Translations under genes and position numbers: made by a program
Origin: Phormidium tanganyikae FI6-MK23
GTDB lineage: Bacteria > Cyanobacteriota > Cyanobacteriia > Leptolyngbyales > Leptolyngbyaceae
DNA length: 64,000 bases
Assembly: GCA_019359175.1 (NCBI GenBank)
Contig: JAHHHU010000012.1
Span: 108,597 to 172,596, forward strand
Direction: 5' to 3'
Shown: piece after piece, positions 1 to 10,020 of the stretch
How the letters are laid out: each line of letters begins with the position of its first letter
How positions within the stretch are numbered: position 1 is the first letter of the stretch
The notes under the pieces: model-generated
What the model saw: the letters and a program-made list of their open reading frames with translations, nothing else
Told to the model about the DNA's origin: nothing
The model's database searches: none

Positions 1-256
1 CTCCAATGTCTTCCCATCGCTCTAAGTCCGTTGAAATCGCGCCACAAATCTTGCCTTCTAGCCACCAAGGGCCCGCTTGACTTGAACCTTGCAAGTAGAA
101 CAAACGGTAGATATCACCATCTTTTAAAATCCAAGGATCCCAACTAGGATAGCTATTCCACAGTGAGAAAAGTGCGCTTAAAGCCCTGGCTCTGCCTCTT
201 GGTAAGTGTCCGAGTAGCTGTGCAGTGGTTTGATACAGGGTGCTATTAAATTTCAT
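1..256 (-). CDS. Partial glycosyl hydrolase-like (five-bladed beta-propeller/GH32-GH43-like) protein; N-terminus in window, C-terminus off the left edge
   Basis: Reverse strand reads MKFNSTLYQTTAQLLGHLPRGRARALSALFSLWNSYPSWDPWILKDGDIYRLFYLQGSSQAGPWWLEGKICGAISTDLERWEDIG without stop to position 1; absent from ORF track because it is truncated. Confidence 0.55.
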   Translation of the reverse strand, partial: MKFNSTLYQTTAQLLGHLPRGRARALSALFSLWNSYPSWDPWILKDGDIYRLFYLQGSSQAGPWWLEGKICGAISTDLERWEDIG

Positions 257-1454
257 GATGTTGCTCTGATGTAGGACGATCGCTAAAAAAATTAGACACT
301 CGATGTTCAGGAAGACCCAAAACTTCTAAATACTGCTCTGTACAAGTTTCTAACGTGAACTGCTTTAGCCACTGGGGATCAATGTTGCGGGCTGGATGAG
401 AGATCGCATTCACGATCGCATCTGCGATCGCTTGACCATCACCCACAGGGGTCAACGTACCATACTTGCCTTGAGCTAGGATCTCCGCAGGGCCGCTTTC
501 GCAATTTGTTGAAATGACAGGAGTTCCTACTGCCAGCGCTTCTACCAAAACATTGCCGAGTCCCTCCCAAGCAGAAGATAAGACAAACACAGCCGCTTTT
601 GCCATGTACGCATAAGGATTTTGCACAAACCCTAGTAAAGCAACATCGTCAGTTAAATTCAACTCCTGAACTAAAGCCATCAGTTGTTTTTGCTCAGGCC
701 CATCTCCCAGAATGATCAGTCGAGCAGGTTGAACTTGCCGCACTTGAGCAAAGGCACGAATCAGCGTTGGAAAATCTTTTTGCGGGGACAATCGCCCTAC
801 AGCAAGTACTATAGGCGGTTCGTTAGGAGCAAACCAAGGATGTGCTACGGGGGCTTGAGAAAGCGTCAACAGTTCAGGTAGCACAATTGGATTATAGATG
901 ACACGAATGCGATCGCTCTTTAACCGAGTAATTTGAGCAAGATCGTCTGCTACCCCTTGAGAGACGGCAACAATTCCATCTGCCCAAGGATAAAACAGTC
1001 GCGCCGCCATTGGAGTCATCTGAACAGACCGCTGCGGAATCCGCTTTGCTTCTAACGAAAGATGGTTGTGTTCTGACACAATAACGCGGGTTGATACACC
1101 TGCTAGCCGCTTTGCCCACAGTGCAATTTCACAAGGATAGTGCAGAGCTGCAAGGAGGGTCGTCGGGCGCACTTGTCGGAGATATTGAGTCAGTTTCGGC
1201 AGGCTTGAAGGCATCCATTCCGCTTTGAGATCGACGATGCGAATCTCCGGTTGAATCTGTGCTAGATAAGGACCCTCGGCTCTCGCAAGCACCAAATCGA
1301 CTCGCAATCCTCGATCGATAAAACCACGAGCTAAATTTAGCATCGCTTTCTCGGCTCCGCCCCCATACAATCCCCGCAGAAAGATCGCGACATCCGGTGT
1401 GGCTTGTGCCCGTAAAGCCTGTTGCGCTTCGCTCACAAAATCGTTCACAATCAT
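246..1454 (-). CDS. Glycosyltransferase family 4
   Basis: GT4 features: GGAEKAMLNLARG, VSEHN, VAVGRLSPQKDFPTLIRAF, ILGDGPEQKQL, SSAWEGLGNVLVEALAVGTPVISTNCESGPAEIL. Confidence 0.92.
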   Translation of the reverse strand: MIVNDFVSEAQQALRAQATPDVAIFLRGLYGGGAEKAMLNLARGFIDRGLRVDLVLARAEGPYLAQIQPEIRIVDLKAEWMPSSLPKLTQYLRQVRPTTLLAALHYPCEIALWAKRLAGVSTRVIVSEHNHLSLEAKRIPQRSVQMTPMAARLFYPWADGIVAVSQGVADDLAQITRLKSDRIRVIYNPIVLPELLTLSQAPVAHPWFAPNEPPIVLAVGRLSPQKDFPTLIRAFAQVRQVQPARLIILGDGPEQKQLMALVQELNLTDDVALLGFVQNPYAYMAKAAVFVLSSAWEGLGNVLVEALAVGTPVISTNCESGPAEILAQGKYGTLTPVGDGQAIADAIVNAISHPARNIDPQWLKQFTLETCTEQYLEVLGLPEHRVSNFFSDRPTSEQHHEI

Positions 1455-2602
1455 CGTCTCACAACCTTATCGATCGTTGTTTGTGAGGGCAAGCGCTTTA
1501 AGGCTCTCCGCTCCTCTGCCAAATCTTTCATCAAGGTCAGAACTTTGTTGTAGTTGGTCTGACCATTAAACCGCTCTTCGGCTAAACGACGACTCGCGAT
1601 CGACATCATCCGCCGTTTTGATTCATCACCGATTAGCATTCTTAAAGCAGTCACCAAAGTACCTGCATCTGAAGAAGGCAAAAGCAGACCATTCACGCCT
1701 GTTTCGACCTGTTCTCGAATCGCACCAACATCTGTCGCAATCACGGGCAAACCTGAAGCCATTGCTTCCATCAGCACATTCGGATAACAGTCTGCCTGAC
1801 TTGGAAACACAAAAATATCTGCTGCCGCATACAGTTCTTTTAGCTCCGGACTGTTCGCAGCGAGGTTCTGATACACTTGCACGCCTTCGATCCCCGATAA
1901 TTTCTCAGCAACCTTTGCATCTTTTGTCACAATATCTAAAGTGCAGTCGCTCCCGATCGTGCGAAAAGCTTCAATCAGCGTGTGTCCTCCTTTGCGAACG
2001 AAATCGCCGCCCACGAACAACAATCGCACCGGATGATGAGTGGGTCGATCGAGTCGAAACTGCCATTGCTCTAAATCGACTCCCGGTGGAATCACGATCA
2101 CTTTATCAGCAGGAACACCATAGTCAGTGATCAAGGAATCTTTGATCCATTGACAGAACGCGACGAGAGCGGTGGCAGCATGATAGCTATTTCGATTCCA
2201 TAAGAACTTTTGACGGTCTAGCAAAGCATTTCCGCCGACCTTGTGTTCGTAGCCAGCCCCTACGCTGTCATAGTTCAGCGGTGTCGCATCAGTAGAGATA
2301 ATCGTTGGAATTTGCTGCATCAAGGACGACGCGAATAGAGCAACGGTCTGTGTGTGTAAAAATAGACCATCAAGAGCCTGAACGTGCAAGGACGATCGAA
2401 TCGCATCACGGGCACGCAAACTCGACTTTAGTGACCAATTTGTCCGAACAATCGGCAGATGCTCCCAAAGATCGTTCTGGTTTGCTTCGATCGGTAACCA
2501 GGTTGGACAAACGCTCGGATCTTGCTTTACCCACTGCCTGAGATTTTGGTAGTGGGTGACGTGCCCTAACATTTGTTCTACTACAAAGCCGAAATTAAAC
2601 AT
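1451..2602 (-). CDS. Glycosyltransferase family 4
   Basis: LLFVGGDFVRKGGHTLIEAF ... FPSQADCYPNVLMEAMASGLPVIATDVGAIREQV; 4-bp overlap with neighbouring gene. Confidence 0.9.
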   Translation of the reverse strand: MFNFGFVVEQMLGHVTHYQNLRQWVKQDPSVCPTWLPIEANQNDLWEHLPIVRTNWSLKSSLRARDAIRSSLHVQALDGLFLHTQTVALFASSLMQQIPTIISTDATPLNYDSVGAGYEHKVGGNALLDRQKFLWNRNSYHAATALVAFCQWIKDSLITDYGVPADKVIVIPPGVDLEQWQFRLDRPTHHPVRLLFVGGDFVRKGGHTLIEAFRTIGSDCTLDIVTKDAKVAEKLSGIEGVQVYQNLAANSPELKELYAAADIFVFPSQADCYPNVLMEAMASGLPVIATDVGAIREQVETGVNGLLLPSSDAGTLVTALRMLIGDESKRRMMSIASRRLAEERFNGQTNYNKVLTLMKDLAEERRALKRLPSQTTIDKVVRR

Positions 2603-2633
2603 AATTGTGGTTCTGGTTGAGAGAGCTTGAAAA

Positions 2634-2995
2634 TCACCTTGCCAAGAGTTGCCTTGCTGTCGTGATGACTGACTCGGACTGCTTTGAAGGAAAGGAAGTA
2701 ATCACCGCAATCTTAAATATTGCTTTTAACAGCGTTTTCCACCGCCAGAGGATAGTCAAGTCGTTTTTGATCGCGTGTTGGAAGAACTGAGCCGCCATTC
2801 TGCCGTTTTGCTGCGTCGAAGGAACTTGAAGCGCTTTGAAGGTGAGGTAGTGATAGAGATGAGCAAGACTGCGCTTTTTTAGGTGTTGCACGTCTAGATC
2901 TGAAACAGTCTGGTTTAACATAGAATAGACTCGATCGTTTCTCTAATGAATGTCTCACCATTAAAAACAGGAATAATGACAGAGATTAGCGGCAT
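2634..2995 (-). pseudogene. Relic glycosyltransferase family 2: N-terminal and C-terminal pieces with frameshift and missing core
   Basis: Reverse strand from 2995: MPLISVIIPVFNGETFIRETIESILC* (GT2 N-terminus), then in another frame ...LNQTVSDLDV followed directly by a GT2-like C-terminal tail (RSLAHLYHYLTFKALQ...FFQHAIKNDLTILWRWKTLLK). Confidence 0.7.
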
Positions 2996-3081
2996 AGTAC
3001 ATTTAGGTGAAACGGTTTAAATCGGATCTACTGGGAGCATTGCTAGCCTTACAGAACAGAACTTTATCCTCAGATATTGAT

Positions 3082-4188
3082 TTAGATAGCGATCGTCTCT
3101 CTAATCGTTTTAGCGATCGTACTCCAGTTTAATTTGGTTTTCACTTTAAGTCGCGCTGCCTGAGACATTGAAACTAACACATCGGGATGATTGAGCAAAT
3201 CAATCAAATAATTTGCTAATTGTTCAGCCGTGAGTGAATTCAATACAATCCCATCGACTTTATGATCCACAATTTCGGGCATTCCATCGTGATCGGAAAC
3301 GACACAGGGAATCCCATAATTCATCGCTTCCATCAAAAAGGTCGGGAAGGGGTCACAATCGGCAGGAGCAACGACTAAATCTGATTGTAGAAACAACCGA
3401 TGTAGCTCTGAACGCGATGCGATATGTCCCGGATTTTCAATACCCGATTCCTCGATCGATAGTTTTTTACCAATCACGACAAGTTTTGCTTCGGGGATCG
3501 CTTGCTTCACCTGTCTAAAAGCCTCTAACACCAATGCTCCGCCTTTGCGCTCAAAGTCTGAGCCATTAAACAAAATTTGTCGGCTACCAAACGTTTTGTC
3601 TCCAGCATAAGGCTGTTGAAAATCGCCTGAAGATCCAACAACGGTAACTTTGTGATCCGGCACGTCATAATCTTGAATCAGCGATGCCTTCACAACATGG
3701 CTCATACTAAAAATATGCTTTGCTTTTGCATAAGCCAACCGCTCACACTCAAACCAAGCCTCACGCGATCGAGCATTTAAAAAAGTCGCCCAAGCAGACC
3801 AGTTCTTTTCAGCTAAAGCCGTTGTGTAATCTAACAACATCACATAAGGAATCGTGCAATTCTTCCAAACCGGACTATAAGTTCCAAATAGCTGAAAGAT
3901 TAGATCGGGCTGCTGATTTAGATGCTGAATTTGCCGTTCAGCGCGTTGGGACTTTAATACAAATGCTGCTTTGTTTTTTTGAAACACTGCATTCGCTGCA
4001 CTTAATGATCCCGTTCGCAGCATCAACAGACTTTTCAGCGCAGTTCTCGGTAACTTTGCTTCGTACCACTCACTTTGTCTAGGAGAAAAGTGAATGTGAT
4101 CAAAATGACTCGACAAAGCTTCAAACAAACAGCGATGTCGATCGAGAAACAAGGATTCACCCGTCACCAGAACAGTTTTGATCTCCAT
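3082..4188 (-). CDS. Glycosyltransferase family 4
   Basis: ILFNGSDFERKGGALVLEAFRQV, VVAPADCDPFPTFLMEAMNYGIPCVVSDHDGMPEIV. Confidence 0.88.
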   Translation of the reverse strand: MEIKTVLVTGESLFLDRHRCLFEALSSHFDHIHFSPRQSEWYEAKLPRTALKSLLMLRTGSLSAANAVFQKNKAAFVLKSQRAERQIQHLNQQPDLIFQLFGTYSPVWKNCTIPYVMLLDYTTALAEKNWSAWATFLNARSREAWFECERLAYAKAKHIFSMSHVVKASLIQDYDVPDHKVTVVGSSGDFQQPYAGDKTFGSRQILFNGSDFERKGGALVLEAFRQVKQAIPEAKLVVIGKKLSIEESGIENPGHIASRSELHRLFLQSDLVVAPADCDPFPTFLMEAMNYGIPCVVSDHDGMPEIVDHKVDGIVLNSLTAEQLANYLIDLLNHPDVLVSMSQAARLKVKTKLNWSTIAKTIRETIAI

Positions 4189-4206
4189 CGTTCTTCTCGC
4201 AAAAAA

Positions 4207-5151
4207 TTAGTGGCTTGGACTGCCAAACAGCGATAGTTCACTTCTAGAATCTGCCACTTCTAGAGGTGTGAACCCTAAAGGACTAATACAAAAGCCTTGA
4301 CTTAAATCAGTGAAATCGGGATCAATCAATCGCGGTAGAGCTTCCCAAGCTGCTAGATCGCCATACCGCTTGCGTAAATATCGACTCGATTTCCAATTCA
4401 TAAAATGTAAGTACATTAGCTCTTGACCTGTTTCAACGGTTAGTTTGCCTCGATACCAAGACCATTGCTCTGGATAGTTATAGCTCCCGTCCATCCAAGG
4501 GCGATCCGACAACACCGTACTAAAACGCTCTTGAAATAAATGACGATGTTTGTAGGAATCAACAGTGCCCCAAAGGTTACGGAGTGCAGGGGGAAGCCGT
4601 TTGCGCCCACACAGTAACTTCGTAAAATAACCCTCATCCATTGGAACATTCGTTGGCTGGCTCATTAGCTCTTGCCAATTTGGAATTTTGCGAAACGCAT
4701 TGATCCACTGTTCGGTATTTTTGATCAAAAATAGATGCCCAGAAACGCGATCGCGGTGAGTTGATATCGTGTTGTGACTCAGCACTGAATCAGTGTAAAA
4801 AGCCCGCAAATCTCCATAAATTACATCCACATCCCCAAAGCCAAAGTAGTCATACCCGTCTAGATACTCCTGATGAATCCATCCGTAAGCAGGTCTAAGA
4901 TTGCAAACCGTGTAGGAAGAACTTGTTCTAAAGTGAATTCCTAAGCGATCGGAAACTAACTGCTGATAGTCTTGAAAGCTAATGCTGACAAAGCGAACAT
5001 TCGGAGGCGCATCTTCAGGCACAGGACAATCGGTAAAGAAAAGCCAATCGATCGTTGAATTCCATCGGCACGATTCTAGATAGAACCGGAACCATTCGGG
5101 AAAACACCCGAAATAAGGCATTAGAAAGAGAATTTTTTTCGGCATAAGCAT
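4207..5151 (-). CDS. DUF6625-like putative glycosyltransferase of a polysaccharide cluster
   Basis: KILFLMPYFGCFPEWFRFYLESCRWNSTIDWLFFTDC, WxFGDVDVIYGDLRAF (DxD-like), LYLHFMNWK; location inside EPS cluster. Confidence 0.7.
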   Translation of the reverse strand: MLMPKKILFLMPYFGCFPEWFRFYLESCRWNSTIDWLFFTDCPVPEDAPPNVRFVSISFQDYQQLVSDRLGIHFRTSSSYTVCNLRPAYGWIHQEYLDGYDYFGFGDVDVIYGDLRAFYTDSVLSHNTISTHRDRVSGHLFLIKNTEQWINAFRKIPNWQELMSQPTNVPMDEGYFTKLLCGRKRLPPALRNLWGTVDSYKHRHLFQERFSTVLSDRPWMDGSYNYPEQWSWYRGKLTVETGQELMYLHFMNWKSSRYLRKRYGDLAAWEALPRLIDPDFTDLSQGFCISPLGFTPLEVADSRSELSLFGSPSH

Positions 5152-5188
5152 TATAAATTACAGCAATGACACCCTTGGACAGAAGAAT

Positions 5189-6622
5189 CTACCGACCCGG
5201 ACGAAAAGCGAGAACACGATCGACTAACTTACTCAGAAACGTTTGGTATTGAAAGAACTGTTGAGGAATCAGCACCCGAATACAGCATAGATAGATCAGC
5301 AAAAATGTAAAAGGTTTCAGCAACAACGGCAGTGGTAGCGAAAGCGCAATTCCTGGAATACTCAGCAGAACTGGAATAAAGCAGGGGAGCAAAAACTTTT
5401 TCAGCGACCAGTGGAGTTGTGTACACGCTGTCCACCAGTAGTAAATCGTCCAGCAAATTCCCAACACCAACGCAACTGCCAAACTAACGCCTACAATTCC
5501 ACCTTGATAAGCACCGATGACAAAACTCGCGATCGCAATCGGAGCAATCTGAAGGCTGACTCTAGCATTCACGTCAGGGCGACCTTTTGCCACTAACATC
5601 GAATACAGCGGCGAATTCACAACCCGAAAATAGGCGTAAAACAACAACCCAGGCAGCACCGTGCAAATCGCGATCCACTTCGCACCAAAGAGCAAAGTCA
5701 CCACTTGTGGATCAAGTACTAAAAAAATCAGCGCATAGATCGGAGCCGCAATAAAAGCAATCTGCTCTACAACTTTAAACAGAGCATTTTCTTGTTTGTC
5801 AATCGGCAATTGAGCAAAAACTGGCATCCCCAATTGATTGAGCAACGAACTCAGGATTCCTGAGAGCGTCATCGACAACTGATACGCCAGGTTATAGTAT
5901 CCCAGACTCGCGCTGCCTAATATCTTCCCAACTGCGAAATTGTCCGCATTAAAACTGAGATACAGCCCAAAGCTCGAACCCACCGCACCCAAACAGAAAG
6001 TCAAAACCTCTGATCGAACACCTGGATCAATCTGGAGCCGAAACGGATATTTTGCATAACACCAGGTCAGTAGACAATTAACGAGACAAGAAGCCGTATC
6101 TCCGATCACGAATGACCAGTATCCCAATCCCAGTAAGGCGGCTCCAGTCGTGAACAGCAATCGCGTGATCGAATTTGCCAGACTAATATTTGCTAAAGTC
6201 TGATACTGCATCCGCCGAGTCATGATCCCGGAATAAACATAAGTCGCAGAAGACAGCAGCAAATTGAAGGAAAAAACAATCAGAATTCCAGTCAGTGCAG
6301 GCTCATTAAAGAAGTGCGCTACAAATGGAGCAGCAACAATCATCGCCACTGCTAACCCCAAGCCAATCAGTAAGCTAATCGTATAAGTTGTATTGACATA
6401 CTTAGGATTATCCGCACCTTTGTAAACAATAAAAGTCCCCGCTGTATCTTGAGTAAATAGCGTAAAAAATGACCAGAAAACATAAGCGATCCCAATCACG
6501 CCAAAATCCGCAGGTTGGAGCAATCGCGCCAATACTAGACTACTCAGAAAAACAAAAATTCGAGTCACAAACGTGGCATAGGTAATCCACAATCCACTTT
6601 TGATCAGTGAGGTTGGCTTCAT
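5189..6622 (-). CDS. Lipopolysaccharide/EPS flippase, MOP superfamily (Wzx/WzxC-like)
   Basis: Multi-TM 477 aa; SGLWITYATFVTRIFVFLSSLVLARLLQPADFGVIGIAYVFW N-terminus typical of MOP flippases. Confidence 0.88.
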   Translation of the reverse strand: MKPTSLIKSGLWITYATFVTRIFVFLSSLVLARLLQPADFGVIGIAYVFWSFFTLFTQDTAGTFIVYKGADNPKYVNTTYTISLLIGLGLAVAMIVAAPFVAHFFNEPALTGILIVFSFNLLLSSATYVYSGIMTRRMQYQTLANISLANSITRLLFTTGAALLGLGYWSFVIGDTASCLVNCLLTWCYAKYPFRLQIDPGVRSEVLTFCLGAVGSSFGLYLSFNADNFAVGKILGSASLGYYNLAYQLSMTLSGILSSLLNQLGMPVFAQLPIDKQENALFKVVEQIAFIAAPIYALIFLVLDPQVVTLLFGAKWIAICTVLPGLLFYAYFRVVNSPLYSMLVAKGRPDVNARVSLQIAPIAIASFVIGAYQGGIVGVSLAVALVLGICWTIYYWWTACTQLHWSLKKFLLPCFIPVLLSIPGIALSLPLPLLLKPFTFLLIYLCCIRVLIPQQFFQYQTFLSKLVDRVLAFRPGR

Positions 6623-7623
6623 GGATTTTTGCTCTCTGATACATTAAGCGATCGCCCAATAATTTGCTTCGCTAAAGGCGCAAACTGCACTGCGATTAAA
6701 GTCAGCAGCGATCGGGGATCATGATAAAAAATAGAGCGATCGGCTGACCAAACTTGCCGCATCAACTGTTGAGCTTGCTTTGTGTCTCCTGCTGTTAGCG
6801 CCAAGCGCGATAAAAAGCGGTACATATGAGCATAAGCCGTCGGCATCCACGGTTCAAGTTCTGCTTGAGAACAGTGATAAGCAGATTGGATCACTCGCTC
6901 ATGAGATCGCTGCATTTGCGCCACGTTAAACGACAGCCCAGAAGGGCGAACTCGGTAGCAGCAGAGCGCACGAGATTCCCGGTAAAACTGCCATCGTCGA
7001 GTTGCCGCCACTCGCAGCCAAAAGTCGAGATCCTCAGAGCTACGCAGAGTCTCATCAAACTCTCCCACCTCGTCGATTAGAACTCGACGAAACACAGCAT
7101 TTGAGCCATGTCCGACAAAGTTCTTGCAGAAGAGCGATCGCAGCGGATCTGATGAAATAGGCTTGCCGCTCAGAGACATCCAGCTTGGCTTACCATCGTC
7201 GCGAATAATTTTTGAAGCACTGTAGACTACACCGATGCGGGAATCGCGATCGAGACACTGAACATGATTTGCAAGTTTGTCCGCTTCATAGCGATCGTCG
7301 CCATCTAGCAGCGCAATGTAATCCGCTTTTACCTGATGAATTCCAGCATTGCGGGCGGATGAAAGTCCCCCGTTCGATTTTTTTAGCAATCGAAAGCGCG
7401 AATCTCTTTGGCAAAATCGTTCAGCGACTTCCGCAGTACTATCGGTAGAGCCGTCATCAACTACGATCGCCTCGAATGCTTCTAGAGACTGACGCTCCAG
7501 GGACATCAAAGCTTCTTCAAGATAAGCGCAAACATTGTAAGCCGGAATGACAACACTGACTCTAGGATGAGTACTCATGAAAAACTCTCCTGTACGTTGT
7601 GACCCTAGCAGAAGGTTGTCCAC
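6619..7623 (-). CDS. Glycosyltransferase family 2
   Basis: VSVVIPAYNVCAYLEEALMSLERQSLEAFEAIVVDDGSTDST ... GGLSSARNAGIHQVKADYIALLDGDD. Confidence 0.93.
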   Translation of the reverse strand: MDNLLLGSQRTGEFFMSTHPRVSVVIPAYNVCAYLEEALMSLERQSLEAFEAIVVDDGSTDSTAEVAERFCQRDSRFRLLKKSNGGLSSARNAGIHQVKADYIALLDGDDRYEADKLANHVQCLDRDSRIGVVYSASKIIRDDGKPSWMSLSGKPISSDPLRSLFCKNFVGHGSNAVFRRVLIDEVGEFDETLRSSEDLDFWLRVAATRRWQFYRESRALCCYRVRPSGLSFNVAQMQRSHERVIQSAYHCSQAELEPWMPTAYAHMYRFLSRLALTAGDTKQAQQLMRQVWSADRSIFYHDPRSLLTLIAVQFAPLAKQIIGRSLNVSESKNP

Positions 7624-7648
7624 AACAGAACGATAACGCCTTAATCAA

Positions 7649-8377
7649 CTAACAAGCCCCACGACCCGTAAATACGATCGAGATCGTTTTTGCAATAATC
7701 TTGAGGTCATAAAGGGGATGCCATTGAGTTTGATACTGAAGGTCAAGCGCTAAAATTTGCTCAAAGTCCTGAACTTCGGATCGCCCGCTAACTTGCCATT
7801 CACCTGTCATTCCAGGTTTGACGTTGAGCCTCTGCCAGTGATGAGACTGATAATGCAGGATTTCATCTTCAGTCGGAGGGCGAGTTCCGACCAAGCTCAT
7901 ATCTCCCAGTAACACATTCCAAAACTGCGGCAGCTCATCGAGACTGGTTCGCCGCAAAAAGCGACCGACTTTTGTAACGCGGGGATCATGCTTGTTCTTA
8001 AACACCAGTCCTTTTGCTTCGTTGCTCACTTGAGCTTTCAAAGCATCCGCATTGTTCACCATTGAGCGAAACTTGCACATATAAAACGGTTGTGCTAGCA
8101 ATCCAAACCGCTTCTGAACATAAAAAATTGAACCTTTGCTCTCTAGCTTAATTGTGATCGCAATTGGAACAAAAACTAGAGACAAGAACAATAATCCCAC
8201 GAGACTTCCAACAACATCTAGCGATCGCTTAAACATTGAGGAGGCAGAACGATGTGGAGACTGCGACTTGAATAATGCTGGAATCAAAAGATCAGAAGCT
8301 GGCACCAAATCTGGAAACGTTGTTGTCTTCACTCTACTTAGCACCCGTTGAAAATAAGAGAACGATTCAAGCAGCAA
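7649..8377 (-). CDS. Sugar transferase (undecaprenyl-phosphate glycosylphosphotransferase, WcaJ/PglC type)
   Basis: [81 protein letters not shown]. Confidence 0.95.
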   Translation of the reverse strand: MLLESFSYFQRVLSRVKTTTFPDLVPASDLLIPALFKSQSPHRSASSMFKRSLDVVGSLVGLLFLSLVFVPIAITIKLESKGSIFYVQKRFGLLAQPFYMCKFRSMVNNADALKAQVSNEAKGLVFKNKHDPRVTKVGRFLRRTSLDELPQFWNVLLGDMSLVGTRPPTEDEILHYQSHHWQRLNVKPGMTGEWQVSGRSEVQDFEQILALDLQYQTQWHPLYDLKIIAKTISIVFTGRGAC

Positions 8378-9029
8378 TGTCTGTAATAAAGTCCGTCATA
8401 AATGCACATAGCCCATGTGTATACGAGAAAATAGAGCGTAACAATCTCTTTCTAAAGGAGTAAGACTGTCGTTCTTCATCAAAATTCTAAATAGATAGCT
8501 ATTTTTATAAAGTTTGTATAAAGTAGTAGCAAGGATTCAAAACTCGGTTGTTAGGGAATCACGAGAATTGTGAAAGAACCTAGCAGGTTACAGGCTGTGT
8601 GAATCGATGTCATATCAAGCAAAGCGACTTAGTATCAGTCTTTTCCGCAACAACGTACCACAACAACAATAAAAATTCTCTTCGTTACCTACTGCTTTCG
8701 GTAGATGGACTGAGCATTGAACGCTTCCTATGATTCACCGAAGTGTGAAGACTGGTTAGAACTGAGTGTTCCATCGCATAAGAAGAGAGATGTTGTAACT
8801 GAGACAGCTTCTCGATCGAGACAGATTCGGCAAACTTGTGATTTTTCAATTTCGTCCTTGAAGTGAAGACTTTTAAATAGAAGTGCTAGCGTGACAAGAT
8901 TTGCTGTCATTGCTACCTCTCAAGGTTTCGTCAAGTTAGCAAGCTCTAATGTGTGCTTTTATCAGGGTCATCTCCTGATGGATTGGAATTTAGCATCTCT
9001 TTAGCAGAACTAACTTCAATGTTCGCAAA

Positions 9030-9977
9030 ATGAAGTCACCTAAGCATCTACCGTTTATGATTGAGCAAACAAGGATTAAGCAAGCACGATCGCACGAGTT
9101 GGAAAGTCCACCGAGTTTAAGTGTGTATCTATTAGGACGGCGCATCACGTTCATGACGGTTTCTGCGATCGTCGACGCGATTCATACTGCTTGTGTCGAA
9201 GGAACAAAGCTAACCGTGGCAAATTATAATGTCCATAGCTTTAATTTATCGATGCAGCTACCTTGGTTTTACAATTTTCTCCAAAGCGCAGAAATCGCTC
9301 ACTGCGATAGTATTGGCATTCTCAAAGCAATTCGCTGGATGGGACTGAAGCTGCCTTTGGAATACCGCGCTTCATACAGCCTCTTGATGCCGAAATTGCT
9401 AGCTCACTGCAATCAGCATGGGTTTTCTATGTTTCTCTTAGGCGCAGAGCCTGAGTGTCTAGATGCAGCGATCATGAAAGTCGAGCAGCAGTATCCAGAC
9501 CTAGAGATCAACGGGCATCACGGGTACTTTGACATGCAAGATCCGTATGAGAATGGGCAGGTGATGCGACAAATCAATCAGGCGAAACCAAAGATCTTAG
9601 TCGTCGGTATGGGAATGCCCACTCAGGAAGACTGGATTCGGTTGAATCGGGATCAGTTAAATGTGAATGTGATTATGCCAGGAGGGGCAGTTATCGATCG
9701 CCTAGCAGGAGCGGTTCCTTCATGCCCATCGCTCTTATCGAACATCGGTTTAGAGTGGTTCTATCGGTTATGTCGTGAGCCAAAACGTTTGGCAACGCGC
9801 TACTTGTTAGGCAATCCAGCGTTTTTGTTTCACATTGCTTTGGCGAAGGCGCATTCATTCTCTCTGAAAGTGCAGCAGATGGAGCCGATTATTTCTAAAA
9901 AACTTTGTACCGACTCTGCCAAAGCGAGTCTGGAGCGTTCTGACGATCGATTAATTGAGGCTGACCCGATTCCATAA
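9030..9977 (+). CDS. WecB/TagA/CpsF family glycosyltransferase
   Basis: LGRRITFMTVSAIVDAI, NYNVHSFNLS, CDSIGILKAIRWMG, FLLGAEPECLDAA, GMGMPTQEDWI, PGGAVIDRLAG. Confidence 0.9.
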   Translation: MKSPKHLPFMIEQTRIKQARSHELESPPSLSVYLLGRRITFMTVSAIVDAIHTACVEGTKLTVANYNVHSFNLSMQLPWFYNFLQSAEIAHCDSIGILKAIRWMGLKLPLEYRASYSLLMPKLLAHCNQHGFSMFLLGAEPECLDAAIMKVEQQYPDLEINGHHGYFDMQDPYENGQVMRQINQAKPKILVVGMGMPTQEDWIRLNRDQLNVNVIMPGGAVIDRLAGAVPSCPSLLSNIGLEWFYRLCREPKRLATRYLLGNPAFLFHIALAKAHSFSLKVQQMEPIISKKLCTDSAKASLERSDDRLIEADPIP

Positions 9978-10020
9978 CTCTCAAATACATTCCTGCTATG
10001 TTCCTAAGTTCCAAAATGTC

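Noticed and set aside
684-881. Many short ORFs opposite or inside long genes (e.g. 684..881, 1618..2130, 3720..4082, 30370..30948, 43234..43710, 49625..49954)
   Set aside because: They are antisense or out of frame to confidently identified genes, with no family motifs; frame shadows in GC-rich codons.
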